NCBI GenBank assembly: GCA_949987705.1
Contig: OX465286.1
Coordinates: forward strand, 6,735,445-6,799,444
DNA length: 64,000 bases
Direction: 5' to 3'
Source: Thereva unica
Taxonomy: Eukaryota > Arthropoda > Insecta > Diptera > Therevidae
Part shown: positions 12,367 to 24,671 of the stretch, in pieces
How positions within the stretch are numbered: position 1 is the stretch's first letter
Layout: each line of letters begins with the position of its first letter
Made by a program: the position numbers and the translations under genes
The notes under the pieces: model-generated
The model's database searches: none
The model's input: only the letters and a program-made list of their open reading frames with translations
What the model was told of the DNA's origin: nothing

Positions 12367-13162
12367 ATGGGGTATCGTTGGAAAGGGCTCGCTCCCCCGA
12401 GTTCAGCGCACTTTATTTGGTCCAGAAATTCCAAGGGGTTCGGGAGTTATCCCCTCTTTTGTGATTTCCCCAAGGGGGGCTGCAGAACGCCCATTATCTC
12501 GGGAAATACTGGTCAGCCCGGGGTGGGATTGAATTCACAGCCTCCCTGGGAGGTCCCTAACAATTTCCCATCCAAAAAAGGGCCACTCCAGAATTTTCCC
12601 AAAACCGGAAAATTTTCAAAGGGGTACCCCTTTGGATATTTTTGGTCGATTTCACGAAAGTGCTGGGATCTTAATGAATGGGGTATCGTTGGAAAGGGCT
12701 CGCTCCCCCGAGTTCAGCGCACTTTATTTGGTCCAGAAATTCCAAGGGGTTCGGGAGTTATCCCCTCTTTTGTGATTTCCCCAAGGGGGGCTGCAGAACG
12801 CCCATTATCTCGGGAAATACTGGTCAGCCCGGGGTGAAATTGAATTCACAGCCTCCCTGGGGGGTCCCCAACAATTTCCCATCCAAAAAAGGGCCACTCC
12901 AGAATTTTCCCAAAACCGGAAAATTTTCAAAGGGGTACCCCTTTGGATATTTTTGGTCGATTTCACGAAAGTGCTGGGATCTTAATGAATGGGGTATCGT
13001 TGGAAAGGGCTCGCTCCCCCGAGTTCAGCGCACTTTATTTGGTCCAGAAATTCCAAGGGGTTCGGGAGTTATCCCCTCTTTTGTGATTTCCCCAAGGGGG
13101 GCTGCAGAACGCCCATTATCTCGGGAAATACTGGTCAGCCCGGGGTGGGATTGAATTCACAG

Positions 13163-13175
13163 CCTCCCTGGGAGG
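13163..13175. repeat. Inverted repeat CCTCCC-T-GGGAGG of type A monomers (175-187)
   Basis: A perfect 6-bp inverted repeat around one central T. It is specific to type A. In type B the A at 185 is G and the symmetry is lost, while GGGG-GT-CCCC pairing appears a few bases downstream instead. It could be a protein site or simply part of the sequence that distinguishes the types. Confidence 0.75.
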
Positions 13176-13238
13176 TCCCTAACAATTTCCCATCCAAAAA
13201 AGGGCCACTCCAGAATTTTCCCAAAACCGGAAAATTTT

Positions 13239-13256
13239 CAAAGGGGTACCCCTTTG
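13239..13256. repeat. 18-bp perfect palindrome centred on the KpnI site (monomer 251-268)
   Basis: CAAAGGGGTACCCCTTTG equals its own reverse complement. The example is in the reference monomer, and the same palindrome is present in almost all units between about 0.8 kb and 62 kb. It overlaps by one base the 10-bp palindrome GAAAATTTTC (monomer 242-251, here 13230-13239). The first two monomers of the window break it with two extra bases (near 209 and 522). The units after the gap change T267 to G, leaving a continuous 14-bp core. The palindromes are seen directly. Cruciform formation or binding of a dimeric protein is inference. Confidence 0.9.
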
Positions 13257-16200
13257 GATATTTTTGGTCGATTTCACGAAAGTGCTGGGATCTTAATGAA
13301 TGGGGTATCGTTGGAAAGGGCTCGCTCCCCCGAGTTCAGCGCACTTTATTTGGTCCAGAAATTCCAAGGGGTTCGGGAGTTATCCCCTCTTTTGTGATTT
13401 CCCCAAGGGGGGCTGCAGAACGCCCATTATCTCGGGAAATACTGGTCAGCCCGGGGTGGGATTGAATTCACAGCCTCCCTGGGAGGTCCCTAACAATTTC
13501 CCATCCAAAAAAGGTCCACTCCAGAATTTTCCCAAAACCGGAAAATTTTCAAAGGGGTACCCCTTTGGATATTTTTGGTCGATTTCACGAAAGTGCTGGG
13601 ATCTTAATGAATGGGGTATCGTTGGAAAGGGCTCGCTCCCCCGAGTTCAGCGCACTTTATTTGGTCCAGAAATTCCAAGGGGTTCGGGAGTTATCCCCTC
13701 TTTTGTGATTTCCCCAAGGGGGGCTGCAGAACGCCCATTATCTCGGGAAATACTGGTCAGCCCGGGGTGAAATTGAATTCACAGCCTCCCTGGGGGTCCC
13801 CAACAATTTCCCATCCAAAAAAGGGCCACTCCAGAATTTTCCCAAAACCGGAAAATTTTCAAAGGGGTACCCCTTTGGATATTTTTGGTCGATTTCACGA
13901 AAGTGCTGGGATCTTAATGAATGGGGTATCGTTGGAAAGGGCTCGCTCCCCCGAGTTCAGCGCACTTTATTTGGTCCAGAAATTCCAAGGGGTTCGGGAG
14001 TTATCCCCTCTTTTGTGATTTCCCCAAGGGGGGCTGCAGAACGCCCATTATCTCGGGAAATACTGGTCAGCCCGGGGTGGGATTGAATTCACAGCCTCCC
14101 TGGGAGGTCCCTAACAATTTCCCATCCAAAAAAGGGCCACTCCAGAATTTTCCCAAAACCGGAAAATTTTCAAAGGGGTACCCCTTTGGATATTTTTGGT
14201 CGATTTCACGAAAGTGCTGGGATCTTAATGAATGGGGTATCGTTGGAAAGGGCTCGCTCCCCCGAGTTCAGCGCACTTTATTTGGTCCAGAAATTCCAAG
14301 GGGTTCGGGAGTTATCCCCTCTTTTGTGATTTCCCCAAGGGGGGCTGCAGAACGCCCATTATCTCGGGAAATACTGGTCAGCCCGGGGTGAAATTGAATT
14401 CACAGCCTCCCTGGGGGGTCCCCAACAATTTCCCATCCAAAAAAGGGCCACTCCAGAATTTTCCCAAAACCGGAAAATTTTCAAAGGGGTACCCCTTTGG
14501 ATATTTTTGGTCAATTTCACGAAAATGCTGGGATCTTAATGAATGGGGTATCGTTGGAAAGGGCTCGCTCCCCCGAGTTCAGCGCACTTTATTTGGTCCA
14601 GAAATTCCAAGGGGTTCGGGAGTTATCCCCTCTTTTGTGATTTCCCCAAGGGGGGCTGCAGAACGCCCATTATCTCGGGAAATACTGGTCAGCCCGGGGT
14701 GGGATTGAATTGACAGCCTCCCTGGGAGGTCCCTAACAATTTCCCATCCAAAAAAGGGCCACTCCAGAATTTTCCCAAAACCGGAAAATTTTCAAAGGGG
14801 TACCCCTTTGGATATTTTTGGTCGATTTCACGAAAGTGCTGGGATCTTAATGAATGGGGTATCGTTGGAAAGGGCTCGCTCCCCCGAGTTCAGCGCACTT
14901 TATTTGGTCCAGAAATTCCAAGGGGTTCGGGAGTTATCCCCTCTTTTGTGATTTCCCCAAGGGGGGCTGCAGAAGGCCCATTATCTCGGGAAATACTGGT
15001 CAGCCCGGGGTGAAATTGAATTCACAGCCTCCCTGGGGGGTCCCCAACAATTTCCCATCCAAAAAAGGGCCACTCCAGAATTTTCCCAAAACCGGAAAAT
15101 TTTCAAAGGGGTACCCCTTTGGATATTTTTGGTCAATTTCACGAAAATGCTGGGATCTTAATGAATGGGGTATCGTTGGAAAGGGCTCGCTCCCCCGAGT
15201 TCAGCGCACTTTATTTGGTCCAGAAATTCCAAGGGGTTCGGGAGTTATCCCCTCTTTTGTGATTTCCCCAAGGGGGGCTGCAGAACGCCCATTATCTCGG
15301 GAAATACTGGTCAGCCCGGGGTGAAATTGAATTCACAGCCTCCCTGGGGGGTCCCCAACAATTTCCCATCCAAAAAAGGGCCACTCCAGAATTTTCCCAA
15401 AACCGGAAAATTTTCAAAGGGGTACCCCTTTGGATATTTTTGGTCAATTTCACGAAAGTGCTGGGATCTTAATGAATGGGGTATCGTTGGAAAGGGCTCG
15501 CTCCCCCGAATTCAGCGCACTTTATTTGGTCCAGAAATTCCAAGGGGTTCGGGAGTTATCCCCTCTTTTGTGATTTCCCCAAGGGGGGCTGCAGAAGGCC
15601 CATTATCTCGGGAAATACTGGTCAGCCCGGGGTGGGATTGAATTCACAGCCTCCCTGGGAGGTCCCTAACAATTTCCCATCCAAAAAAGGGCCACTCCAG
15701 AATTTTCCCAAAACCGGAAAATTTTCAAAGGGGTACCCCTTTGGATATTTTTGGTCAATTTCACGAAAATGCTGGGATCTTAATGAATGGGGTATCGTTG
15801 GAAAGGGCTCGCTCCCCCGAGTTCAGCGCACTTTATTTGGTCCAGAAATTCCAAGGGGTTCGGGAGTTATCCCCTCTTTTGTGATTTCCCCAAGGGGGGC
15901 TGCAGAAGGCCCATTATCTCGGGAAATACTGGTCAGCCCGGGGTGGGATTGAATTCACAGCCTCCCTGGGAGGTCCCTAACAATTTCCCATCCAAAAAAG
16001 GGCCACTCCAGAATTTTCCCAAAACCGGAAAATTTTCAAAGGGGTACCCCTTTGGATATTTTTGGTCGATTTCACGAAAGTGCTGGGATCTTAATGAATG
16101 GGGTATCGTTGGAAAGGGCTCGCTCCCCCGAATTCAGCGCACTTTATTTGGTCCAGAAATTCCAAGGGGTTCGGGAGTTATCCCCTCTTTTGTGATTTCC

Positions 16201-16408
16201 CCAAGGGGGGCTGCAGAACGCCCATTATCTCGGGAAATACTGGTCAGCCCGGGGTGAAATTGAATTCACAGCCTCCCTGGGGGGTCCCCAACAATTTCCC
16301 ATCCAAAAAAGGGCCACTCCAGAATTTTCCCAAAACCGGAAAATTTTCAAAGGGGTACCCCTTTGGATATTTTTGGTCGATTTCACGAAAGTGCTGGGAT
16401 CTTAATGA

Positions 16409-19199
16409 ATGGGGTATCGTTGGAAAGGGCTCGCTCCCCCGAGTTCAGCGCACTTTATTTGGTCCAGAAATTCCAAGGGGTTCGGGAGTTATCCCCTCTT
16501 TTGTGATTTCCCCAAGGGGGCTGCAGAACGCCCATTATCTCGGGAAATACTGGTCAGCCCGGGGTGAAATTGAATTCACAGCCTCCCTGGGGGGTCCCCA
16601 ACAATTTCCCATCCAAAAAAGGGCCACTCCAGAATTTTCCCAAAACCGGAAAATTTTCAAAGGGGTACCCCTTTGGATATTTTTGGTCGATTTCACGAAA
16701 GTGCTGGGATCTTAATGAATGGGGTATCGTTGGAAAGGGCTCGCTCCCCCGAGTTCAGCGCACTTTATTTGGTCCAGAAATTCCAAGGGGTTCGGGAGTT
16801 ATCCCCTCTTTTGTGATTTCCCCAAGGGGGGCTGCAGAACGCCCATTATCTCGGGAAATACTGGTCAGCCCGGGGTGGGATTGAATTCACAGCCTCCCTG
16901 GGAGGTCCCTAACAATTTCCCATCCAAAAAAGGGCCACTCCAGAATTTTCCCAAAACCGGAAAATTTTCAAAGGGGTACCCCTTTGGATATTTTTGGTCG
17001 ATTTCACGAAAGTGCTGGGATCTTAATGAATGGGGTATCGTTGGAAAGGGCTCGCTCCCCCGAGTTCAGCGCACTTTATTTGGTCCAGAAATTCCAAGGG
17101 GTTCGGGAGTTATCCCCTCTTTTGTGATTTCCCCAAGGGGGGCTGCAGAACGCCCATTATCTCGGGAAATACTGGTCAGCCCGGGGTGAAATTGAATTCA
17201 CAGCCTCCCTGGGGGTCCCCAACAATTTCCCATCCAAAAAAGGGCCACTCCAGAATTTTCCCAAAACCGGAAAATTTTCAAAGGGGTACCCCTTTGGATA
17301 TTTTTGGTCGATTTCACGAAAGTGCTGGGATCTTAATGAATGGGGTATCGTTGGAAAGGGCTCGCTCCCCCGAGTTCAGCGCACTTTATTTGGTCCAGAA
17401 ATTCCAAGGGGTTCGGGAGTTATCCCCTCTTTTGTGATTTCCCCAAGGGGGGCTGCAGAACGCCCATTATCTCGGGAAATACTGGTCAGCCCGGGGTGGG
17501 ATTGAATTCACAGCCTCCCTGGGAGGTCCCTAACAATTTCCCATCCAAAAAAGGGCCACTCCAGAATTTTCCCAAAACCGGAAAATTTTCAAAGGGGTAC
17601 CCCTTTGGATATTTTTGGTCAATTTCACGAAAGTGCTGGGATCTTAATGAATGGGGTATCGTTGGAAAGGGCTCGCTCCCCCGAGTTCAGCGCACTTTAT
17701 TTGGTCCAGAAATTCCAAGGGGTTCGGGAGTTATCCCCTCTTTTGTGATTTCCCCAAGGGGGGCTGCAGAACGCCCATTATCTCGGGAAATACTGGTCAG
17801 CCCGGGGTGAAATTGAATTCACAGCCTCCCTGGGGGGTCCCCAACAATTTCCCATCCAAAAAAGGGCCACTCCAGAATTTTCCCAAAACCGGAAAATTTT
17901 CAAAGGGGTACCCCTTTGGATATTTTTGGTCAATTTCACGAAAATGCTGGGATCTTAATGAATGGGGTATCGTTGGAAAGGGCTCGCTCCCCCGAGTTCA
18001 GCGCACTTTATTTGGTCCAGAAATTCCAAGGGGTTCGGGAGTTATCCCCTCTTTTGTGATTTCCCCAAGGGGGGCTGCAGAACGCCCATTATCTCGGGAA
18101 ATACTGGTCAGCCCGGGGTGGGATTGAATTCACAGCCTCCCTGGGAGGTCCCTAACAATTTCCCATCCAAAAAAGGGCCACTCCAGAATTTTCCCAAAAC
18201 CGGAAAATTTTCAAAGGGGTACCCCTTTGGATATTTTTGGTCGATTTCACGAAAGTGCTGGGATCTTAATGAATGGGTATCGTTGGAAAGGGCTCGCTCC
18301 CCCGAGTTCAGCGCACTTTATTTGGTCCAGAAATTCCAAGGGGTTCGGGAGTTATCCCCTCTTTTGTGATTTCCCCAAGGGGGGCTGCAGAACGCCCATT
18401 ATCTCGGGAAATACTGGTCAGCCCGGGGTGGGATTGAATTCACAGCCTCCCTGGGAGGTCCCTAACAATTTCCCATCCAAAAAAGGGCCACTCCAGAATT
18501 TTCCCAAAACCGGAAAATTTTCAAAGGGGTACCCCTTTGGATATTTTTGGTCGATTTCACGAAAGTGCTGGGATCTTAATGAATGGGGTATCGTTGGAAA
18601 GGGCTCGCTCCCCCGAGTTCAGCGCACTTTATTTGGTCCAGAAATTCCAAGGGGTTCGGGAGTTATCCCCTCTTTTGTGATTTCCCCAAGGGGGGCTGCA
18701 GAACGCCCATTATCTCGGGAAATACTGGTCAGCCCGGGGTGAAATTGAATTCACAGCCTCCCTGGGGGTCCCCAACAATTTCCCATCCAAAAAAGGGCCA
18801 CTCCAGAATTTTCCCAAAACCGGAAAATTTTCAAAGGGGTACCCCTTTGGATATTTTTGGTCGATTTCACGAAAGTGCTGGGATCTGAATGGGGTATCGT
18901 TGGAAAGGGCTCGCTCCCCCGAGTTCAGCGCACTTTATTTGGTCCAGAAATTCCAAGGGGTTCGGGAGTTATCCCCTCTTTTGTGATTTCCCCAAGGGGG
19001 GCTGCAGAACGCCCATTATCTCGGGAAATACTGGTCAGCCCGGGGTGGGATTGAATTCACAGCCTCCCTGGGAGGTCCCTAACAATTTCCCATCCAAAAA
19101 AGGGCCACTCCAGAATTTTACCAAAACCGGAAAATTTTCAAAGGGGTACCCCTTTGGATATTTTTGGTCGATTTCACGAAAGTGCTGGGATCTTAATGA
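16409..19199. repeat. Nine-monomer block, copy 1 (2791 bp)
   Basis: Unit lengths in order are 310, 311, 310, 311, 311, 310, 311, 306 and 311. Landmarks shared with the next block are the missing G before CTGCAG in the first unit, the B-310 form in the third, GTCAATTT with AAAGTG at the end of the fourth, GTCAATTT with AAAATG at the end of the fifth, the 306-bp eighth unit, and TTTTACCAAAA in the ninth. The sixth unit has a private one-G loss (GAATGGGTATCG near 18270). Confidence 0.85.
18583..18888. repeat. 306-bp monomer (copy 1)
   Basis: Five bases short: one G missing at 182-187 and four missing at the end (GGGATCTGAATGGGG instead of GGGATCTTAATGAATGGGG). The two changes occur together only here and at 21375. 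Confidence 0.9.
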
Positions 19200-21991
19200 A
19201 TGGGGTATCGTTGGAAAGGGCTCGCTCCCCCGAGTTCAGCGCACTTTATTTGGTCCAGAAATTCCAAGGGGTTCGGGAGTTATCCCCTCTTTTGTGATTT
19301 CCCCAAGGGGGCTGCAGAACGCCCATTATCTCGGGAAATACTGGTCAGCCCGGGGTGAAATTGAATTCACAGCCTCCCTGGGGGGTCCCCAACAATTTCC
19401 CATCCAAAAAAGGGCCACTCCAGAATTTTCCCAAAACCGGAAAATTTTCAAAGGGGTACCCCTTTGGATATTTTTGGTCGATTTCACGAAAGTGCTGGGA
19501 TCTTAATGAATGGGGTATCGTTGGAAAGGGCTCGCTCCCCCGAGTTCAGCGCACTTTATTTGGTCCAGAAATTCCAAGGGGTTCGGGAGTTATCCCCTCT
19601 TTTGTGATTTCCCCAAGGGGGGCTGCAGAACGCCCATTATCTCGGGAAATACTGGTCAGCCCGGGGTGGGATTGAATTCACAGCCTCCCTGGGAGGTCCC
19701 TAACAATTTCCCATCCAAAAAAGGGCCACTCCAGAATTTTCCCAAAACCGGAAAATTTTCAAAGGGGTACCCCTTTGGATATTTTTGGTCGATTTCACGA
19801 AAGTGCTGGGATCTTAATGAATGGGGTATCGTTGGAAAGGGCTCGCTCCCCCGAGTTCAGCGCACTTTATTTGGTCCAGAAATTCCAAGGGGTTCGGGAG
19901 TTATCCCCTCTTTTGTGATTTCCCCAAGGGGGGCTGCAGAACGCCCATTATCTCGGGAAATACTGGTCAGCCCGGGGTGAAATTGAATTCACAGCCTCCC
20001 TGGGGGTCCCCAACAATTTCCCATCCAAAAAAGGGCCACTCCAGAATTTTCCCAAAACCGGAAAATTTTCAAAGGGGTACCCCTTTGGATATTTTTGGTC
20101 GATTTCACGAAAGTGCTGGGATCTTAATGAATGGGGTATCGTTGGAAAGGGCTCGCTCCCCCGAGTTCAGCGCACTTTATTTGGTCCAGAAATTCCAAGG
20201 GGTTCGGGAGTTATCCCCTCTTTTGTGATTTCCCCAAGGGGGGCTGCAGAACGCCCATTATCTCGGGAAATACTGGTCAGCCCGGGGTGGGATTGAATTC
20301 ACAGCCTCCCTGGGAGGTCCCTAACAATTTCCCATCCAAAAAAGGGCCACTCCAGAATTTTCCCAAAACCGGAAAATTTTCAAAGGGGTACCCCTTTGGA
20401 TATTTTTGGTCAATTTCACGAAAGTGCTGGGATCTTAATGAATGGGGTATCGTTGGAAAGGGCTCGCTCCCCCGAGTTCAGCGCACTTTATTTGGTCCAG
20501 AAATTCCAAGGGGTTCGGGAGTTATCCCCTCTTTTGTGATTTCCCCAAGGGGGGCTGCAGAACGCCCATTATCTCGGGAAATACTGGTCAGCCCGGGGTG
20601 AAATTGAATTCACAGCCTCCCTGGGGGGTCCCCAACAATTTCCCATCCAAAAAAGGGCCACTCCAGAATTTTCCCAAAACCGGAAAATTTTCAAAGGGGT
20701 ACCCCTTTGGATATTTTTGGTCAATTTCACGAAAATGCTGGGATCTTAATGAATGGGGTATCGTTGGAAAGGGCTCGCTCCCCCGAGTTCAGCGCACTTT
20801 ATTTGGTCCAGAAATTCCAAGGGGTTCGGGAGTTATCCCCTCTTTTGTGATTTCCCCAAGGGGGGCTGCAGAACGCCCATTATCTCGGGAAATACTGGTC
20901 AGCCCGGGGTGGGATTGAATTCACAGCCTCCCTGGGAGGTCCCTAACAATTTCCCATCCAAAAAAGGGCCACTCCAGAATTTTCCCAAAACCGGAAAATT
21001 TTCAAAGGGGTACCCCTTTGGATATTTTTGGTCGATTTCACGAAAGTGCTGGGATCTTAATGAATGGGGTATCGTTGGAAAGGGCTCGCTCCCCCGAGTT
21101 CAGCGCACTTTATTTGGTCCAGAAATTCCAAGGGGTTCGGGAGTTATCCCCTCTTTTGTGATTTCCCCAAGGGGGGCTGCAGAACGCCCATTATCTCGGG
21201 AAATACTGGTCAGCCCGGGGTGGGATTGAATTCACAGCCTCCCTGGGAGGTCCCTAACAATTTCCCATCCAAAAAAGGGCCACTCCAGAATTTTCCCAAA
21301 ACCGGAAAATTTTCAAAGGGGTACCCCTTTGGATATTTTTGGTCGATTTCACGAAAGTGCTGGGATCTTAATGAATGGGGTATCGTTGGAAAGGGCTCGC
21401 TCCCCCGAGTTCAGCGCACTTTATTTGGTCCAGAAATTCCAAGGGGTTCGGGAGTTATCCCCTCTTTTGTGATTTCCCCAAGGGGGGCTGCAGAACGCCC
21501 ATTATCTCGGGAAATACTGGTCAGCCCGGGGTGAAATTGAATTCACAGCCTCCCTGGGGGTCCCCAACAATTTCCCATCCAAAAAAGGGCCACTCCAGAA
21601 TTTTCCCAAAACCGGAAAATTTTCAAAGGGGTACCCCTTTGGATATTTTTGGTCGATTTCACGAAAGTGCTGGGATCTGAATGGGGTATCGTTGGAAAGG
21701 GCTCGCTCCCCCGAGTTCAGCGCACTTTATTTGGTCCAGAAATTCCAAGGGGTTCGGGAGTTATCCCCTCTTTTGTGATTTCCCCAAGGGGGGCTGCAGA
21801 ACGCCCATTATCTCGGGAAATACTGGTCAGCCCGGGGTGGGATTGAATTCACAGCCTCCCTGGGAGGTCCCTAACAATTTCCCATCCAAAAAAGGGCCAC
21901 TCCAGAATTTTACCAAAACCGGAAAATTTTCAAAGGGGTACCCCTTTGGATATTTTTGGTCGATTTCACGAAAGTGCTGGGATCTTAATGA
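19200..21991. repeat. Nine-monomer block, copy 2 (2792 bp)
   Basis: Repeats the landmarks of the preceding block in the same order, differing in length only because the sixth unit has its full 311 bp. After it, the array does not restart at the first unit but at the equivalent of the third (21992, 310 bp, matches 19821), so two monomers are skipped in the next partial round. Confidence 0.85.
21375..21680. repeat. 306-bp monomer (copy 2)
   Basis: The same double change as at 18583, 2792 bp downstream. The following unit also carries the same TTTTACCAAAA variant, so both were copied as part of a larger block. Confidence 0.9.
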
Positions 21992-23545
21992 ATGGGGTAT
22001 CGTTGGAAAGGGCTCGCTCCCCCGAGTTCAGCGCACTTTATTTGGTCCAGAAATTCCAAGGGGTTCGGGAGTTATCCCCTCTTTTGTGATTTCCCCAAGG
22101 GGGGCTGCAGAACGCCCATTATCTCGGGAAATACTGGTCAGCCCGGGGTGAAATTGAATTCACAGCCTCCCTGGGGGTCCCCAACAATTTCCCATCCAAA
22201 AAAGGGCCACTCCAGAATTTTCCCAAAACCGGAAAATTTTCAAAGGGGTACCCCTTTGGATATTTTTGGTCGATTTCACGAAAGTGCTGGGATCTTAATG
22301 AATGGGGTATCGTTGGAAAGGGCTCGCTCCCCCGAGTTCAGCGCACTTTATTTGGTCCAGAAATTCCAAGGGGTTCGGGAGTTATCCCCTCTTTTGTGAT
22401 TTCCCCAAGGGGGGCTGCAGAACGCCCATTATCTCGGGAAATACTGGTCAGCCCGGGGTGGGATTGAATTCACAGCCTCCCTGGGAGGTCCCTAACAATT
22501 TCCCATCCAAAAAAGGGCCACTCCAGAATTTTCCCAAAACCGGAAAATTTTCAAAGGGGTACCCCTTTGGATATTTTTGGTCAATTTCACGAAAATGCTG
22601 GGATCTTAATGAATGGGGTATCGTTGGAAAGGGCTCGCTCCCCCGAGTTCAGCGCACTTTATTTGGTCCAGAAATTCCAAGGGGTTCGGGAGTTATCCCC
22701 TCTTTTGTGATTTCCCCAAGGGGGGCTGCAGAACGCCCATTATCTCGGGAAATACTGGTCAGCCCGGGGTGAAATTGAATTCACAGCCTCCCTGGGGGGT
22801 CCCCAACAATTTCCCATCCAAAAAAGGGCCACTCCAGAATTTTCCCAAAACCGGAAAATTTTCAAAGGGGTACCCCTTTGGATATTTTTGGTCAATTTCA
22901 CGAAAATGCTGGGATCTTAATGAATGGGGTATCGTTGGAAAGGGCTCGCTCCCCCGAGTTCAGCGCACTTTATTTGGTCCAGAAATTCCAAGGGGTTCGG
23001 GAGTTATCCCCTCTTTTGTGATTTCCCCAAGGGGGGCTGCAGAACGCCCATTATCTCGGGAAATACTGGTCAGCCCGGGGTGGGATTGAATTCACAGCCT
23101 CCCTGGGAGGTCCCTAACAATTTCCCATCCAAAAAAGGGCCACTCCAGAATTTTCCCAAAACCGGAAAATTTTCAAAGGGGTACCCCTTTGGATATTTTT
23201 GGTCGATTTCACGAAAGTGCTGGGATCTTAATGAATGGGGTATCGTTGGAAAGGGCTCGCTCCCCCGAGTTCAGCGCACTTTATTTGGTCCAGAAATTCC
23301 AAGGGGTTCGGGAGTTATCCCCTCTTTTGTGATTTCCCCAAGGGGGGCTGCAGAACGCCCATTATCTCGGGAAATACTGGTCAGCCCGGGGTGGGATTGA
23401 ATTCACAGCCTCCCTGGGAGGTCCCTAACAATTTCCCATCCAAAAAAGGGCCACTCCAGAATTTTCCCAAAACCGGAAAATTTTCAAAGGGGTACCCCTT
23501 TGGATATTTTTGGTCGATTTCACGAAAGTGCTGGGATCTTAATGA

Positions 23546-23738
23546 ATGGGGTATCGTTGGAAAGGGCTCGCTCCCCCGAGTTCAGCGCACTTTATTTGGT
23601 CCAGAAATTCCAAGGGGTTCGGGAGTTATCCCCTCTTTTGTGATTTCCCCAAGGGGGGCTGCAGAACGCCCATTATCTCGGGAAATACTGGTCAGCCCGG
23701 GGTGGGATTGAATTCACAGCCTCCCTGGGAGGTCCCTA
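23546..23738. repeat. 193-bp monomer with a 118-bp deletion
   Basis: The unit runs from GGAGGTCCCTAA straight into TGGGGTATCG of the next unit, losing 118 bp including both palindromes. The two edges share AA, so the deletion has a two-base microhomology. It is the largest structural change to a single monomer in the window. Confidence 0.92.
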
Positions 23739-24671
23739 ATGGGGTATCGTTGGAAAGGGCTCGCTCCCCCGAGTTCAGCGCACTTTATTTGGTCCAGAAA
23801 TTCCAAGGGGTTCGGGAGTTATCCCCTCTTTTGTGATTTCCCCAAGGGGGGCTGCAGAACGCCCATTATCTCGGGAAATACTGGTCAGCCCGGGGTGGGA
23901 TTGAATTCACAGCCTCCCTGGGAGGTCCCTAACAATTTCCCATCCAAAAAAGGGCCACTCCAGAATTTTCCCAAAACCGGAAAATTTTCAAAGGGGTACC
24001 CCTTTGGATATTTTTGGTCGATTTCACGAAAGTGCTGGGATCTTAATGAATGGGGTATCGTTGGAAAGGGCTCGCTCCCCCGAGTTCAGCGCACTTTATT
24101 TGGTCCAGAAATTCCAAGGGGTTCGGGAGTTATCCCCTCTTTTGTGATTTCCCCAAGGGGGGCTGCAGAACGCCCATTATCTCGGGAAATACTGGTCAGC
24201 CCGGGGTGGGATTGAATTCACAGCCTCCCTGGGAGGTCCCTAACAATTTCCCATCCAAAAAAGGGCCACTCCAGAATTTTCCCAAAACCGGAAAATTTTC
24301 AAAGGGGTACCCCTTTGGATATTTTTGGTCGATTTCACGAAAGTGCTGGGATCTTAATGAATGGGGTATCGTTGGAAAGGGCTCGCTCCCCCGAGTTCAG
24401 CGCACTTTATTTGGTCCAGAAATTCCAAGGGGTTCGGGAGTTATCCCCTCTTTTGTGATTTCCCCAAGGGGGGCTGCAGAACGCCCATTATCTCGGGAAA
24501 TACTGGTCAGCCCGGGGTGGGATTGAATTCACAGCCTCCCTGGGAGGTCCCTAACAATTTTTCATCCAAAAAAGGGCCACTCCAGAATTTTCCCAAAACC
24601 GGAAAATTTTCAAAGGGGTACCCCTTTGGATATTTTTGGTCGATTTCACGAAAGTGCTGGGATCTTAATGA

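Larger units (their letters stand above)
12989..13299 (+). repeat. Reference type A monomer (311 bp)
   Basis: Used here as the coordinate reference. Type A is defined by GG at 160-161, A at 185 and T at 192. This copy also has G at 282 and G at 294 (the GTCGATTT and AAAGTG forms). A hand count gives 155 G+C in 311 bases and 11 CpG dinucleotides. From about 46.1 kb to the end of the window all units are type A. The plus orientation is only a convention, since nothing shows which strand, if any, is transcribed. Confidence 0.95.
10191..24671. repeat. Zone 2: mixed A/B monomers with the 310-bp B subtype
   Basis: A and B units alternate irregularly. A 310-bp B subtype lacking one G at 182-187 (CTGGGGGTCCCC) first appears here: units at 10191, 13611, 17030, 18583, 19821, 21375 and 21992, then again in zone 3 at 24672, 25915, 30890 and 31822. 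Units at 14854, 15476 and 15787 share G at position 122 (GAAGGCCC), and units at 15476 and 16098 share A at 35, which makes a second EcoRI site. The unit at 14543 has GAATTGACA near 14708, which destroys its EcoRI site and is unique in the window. Confidence 0.85.

Noticed and set aside
13057..13076. tRNA-derived SINE or polymerase III box B at GGGGTTCGGGA (monomer 69-79)
   Set aside because: Only the GGTTCG start fits the B box; the rest does not, no A box lies at a proper distance, and no tRNA arm folds.
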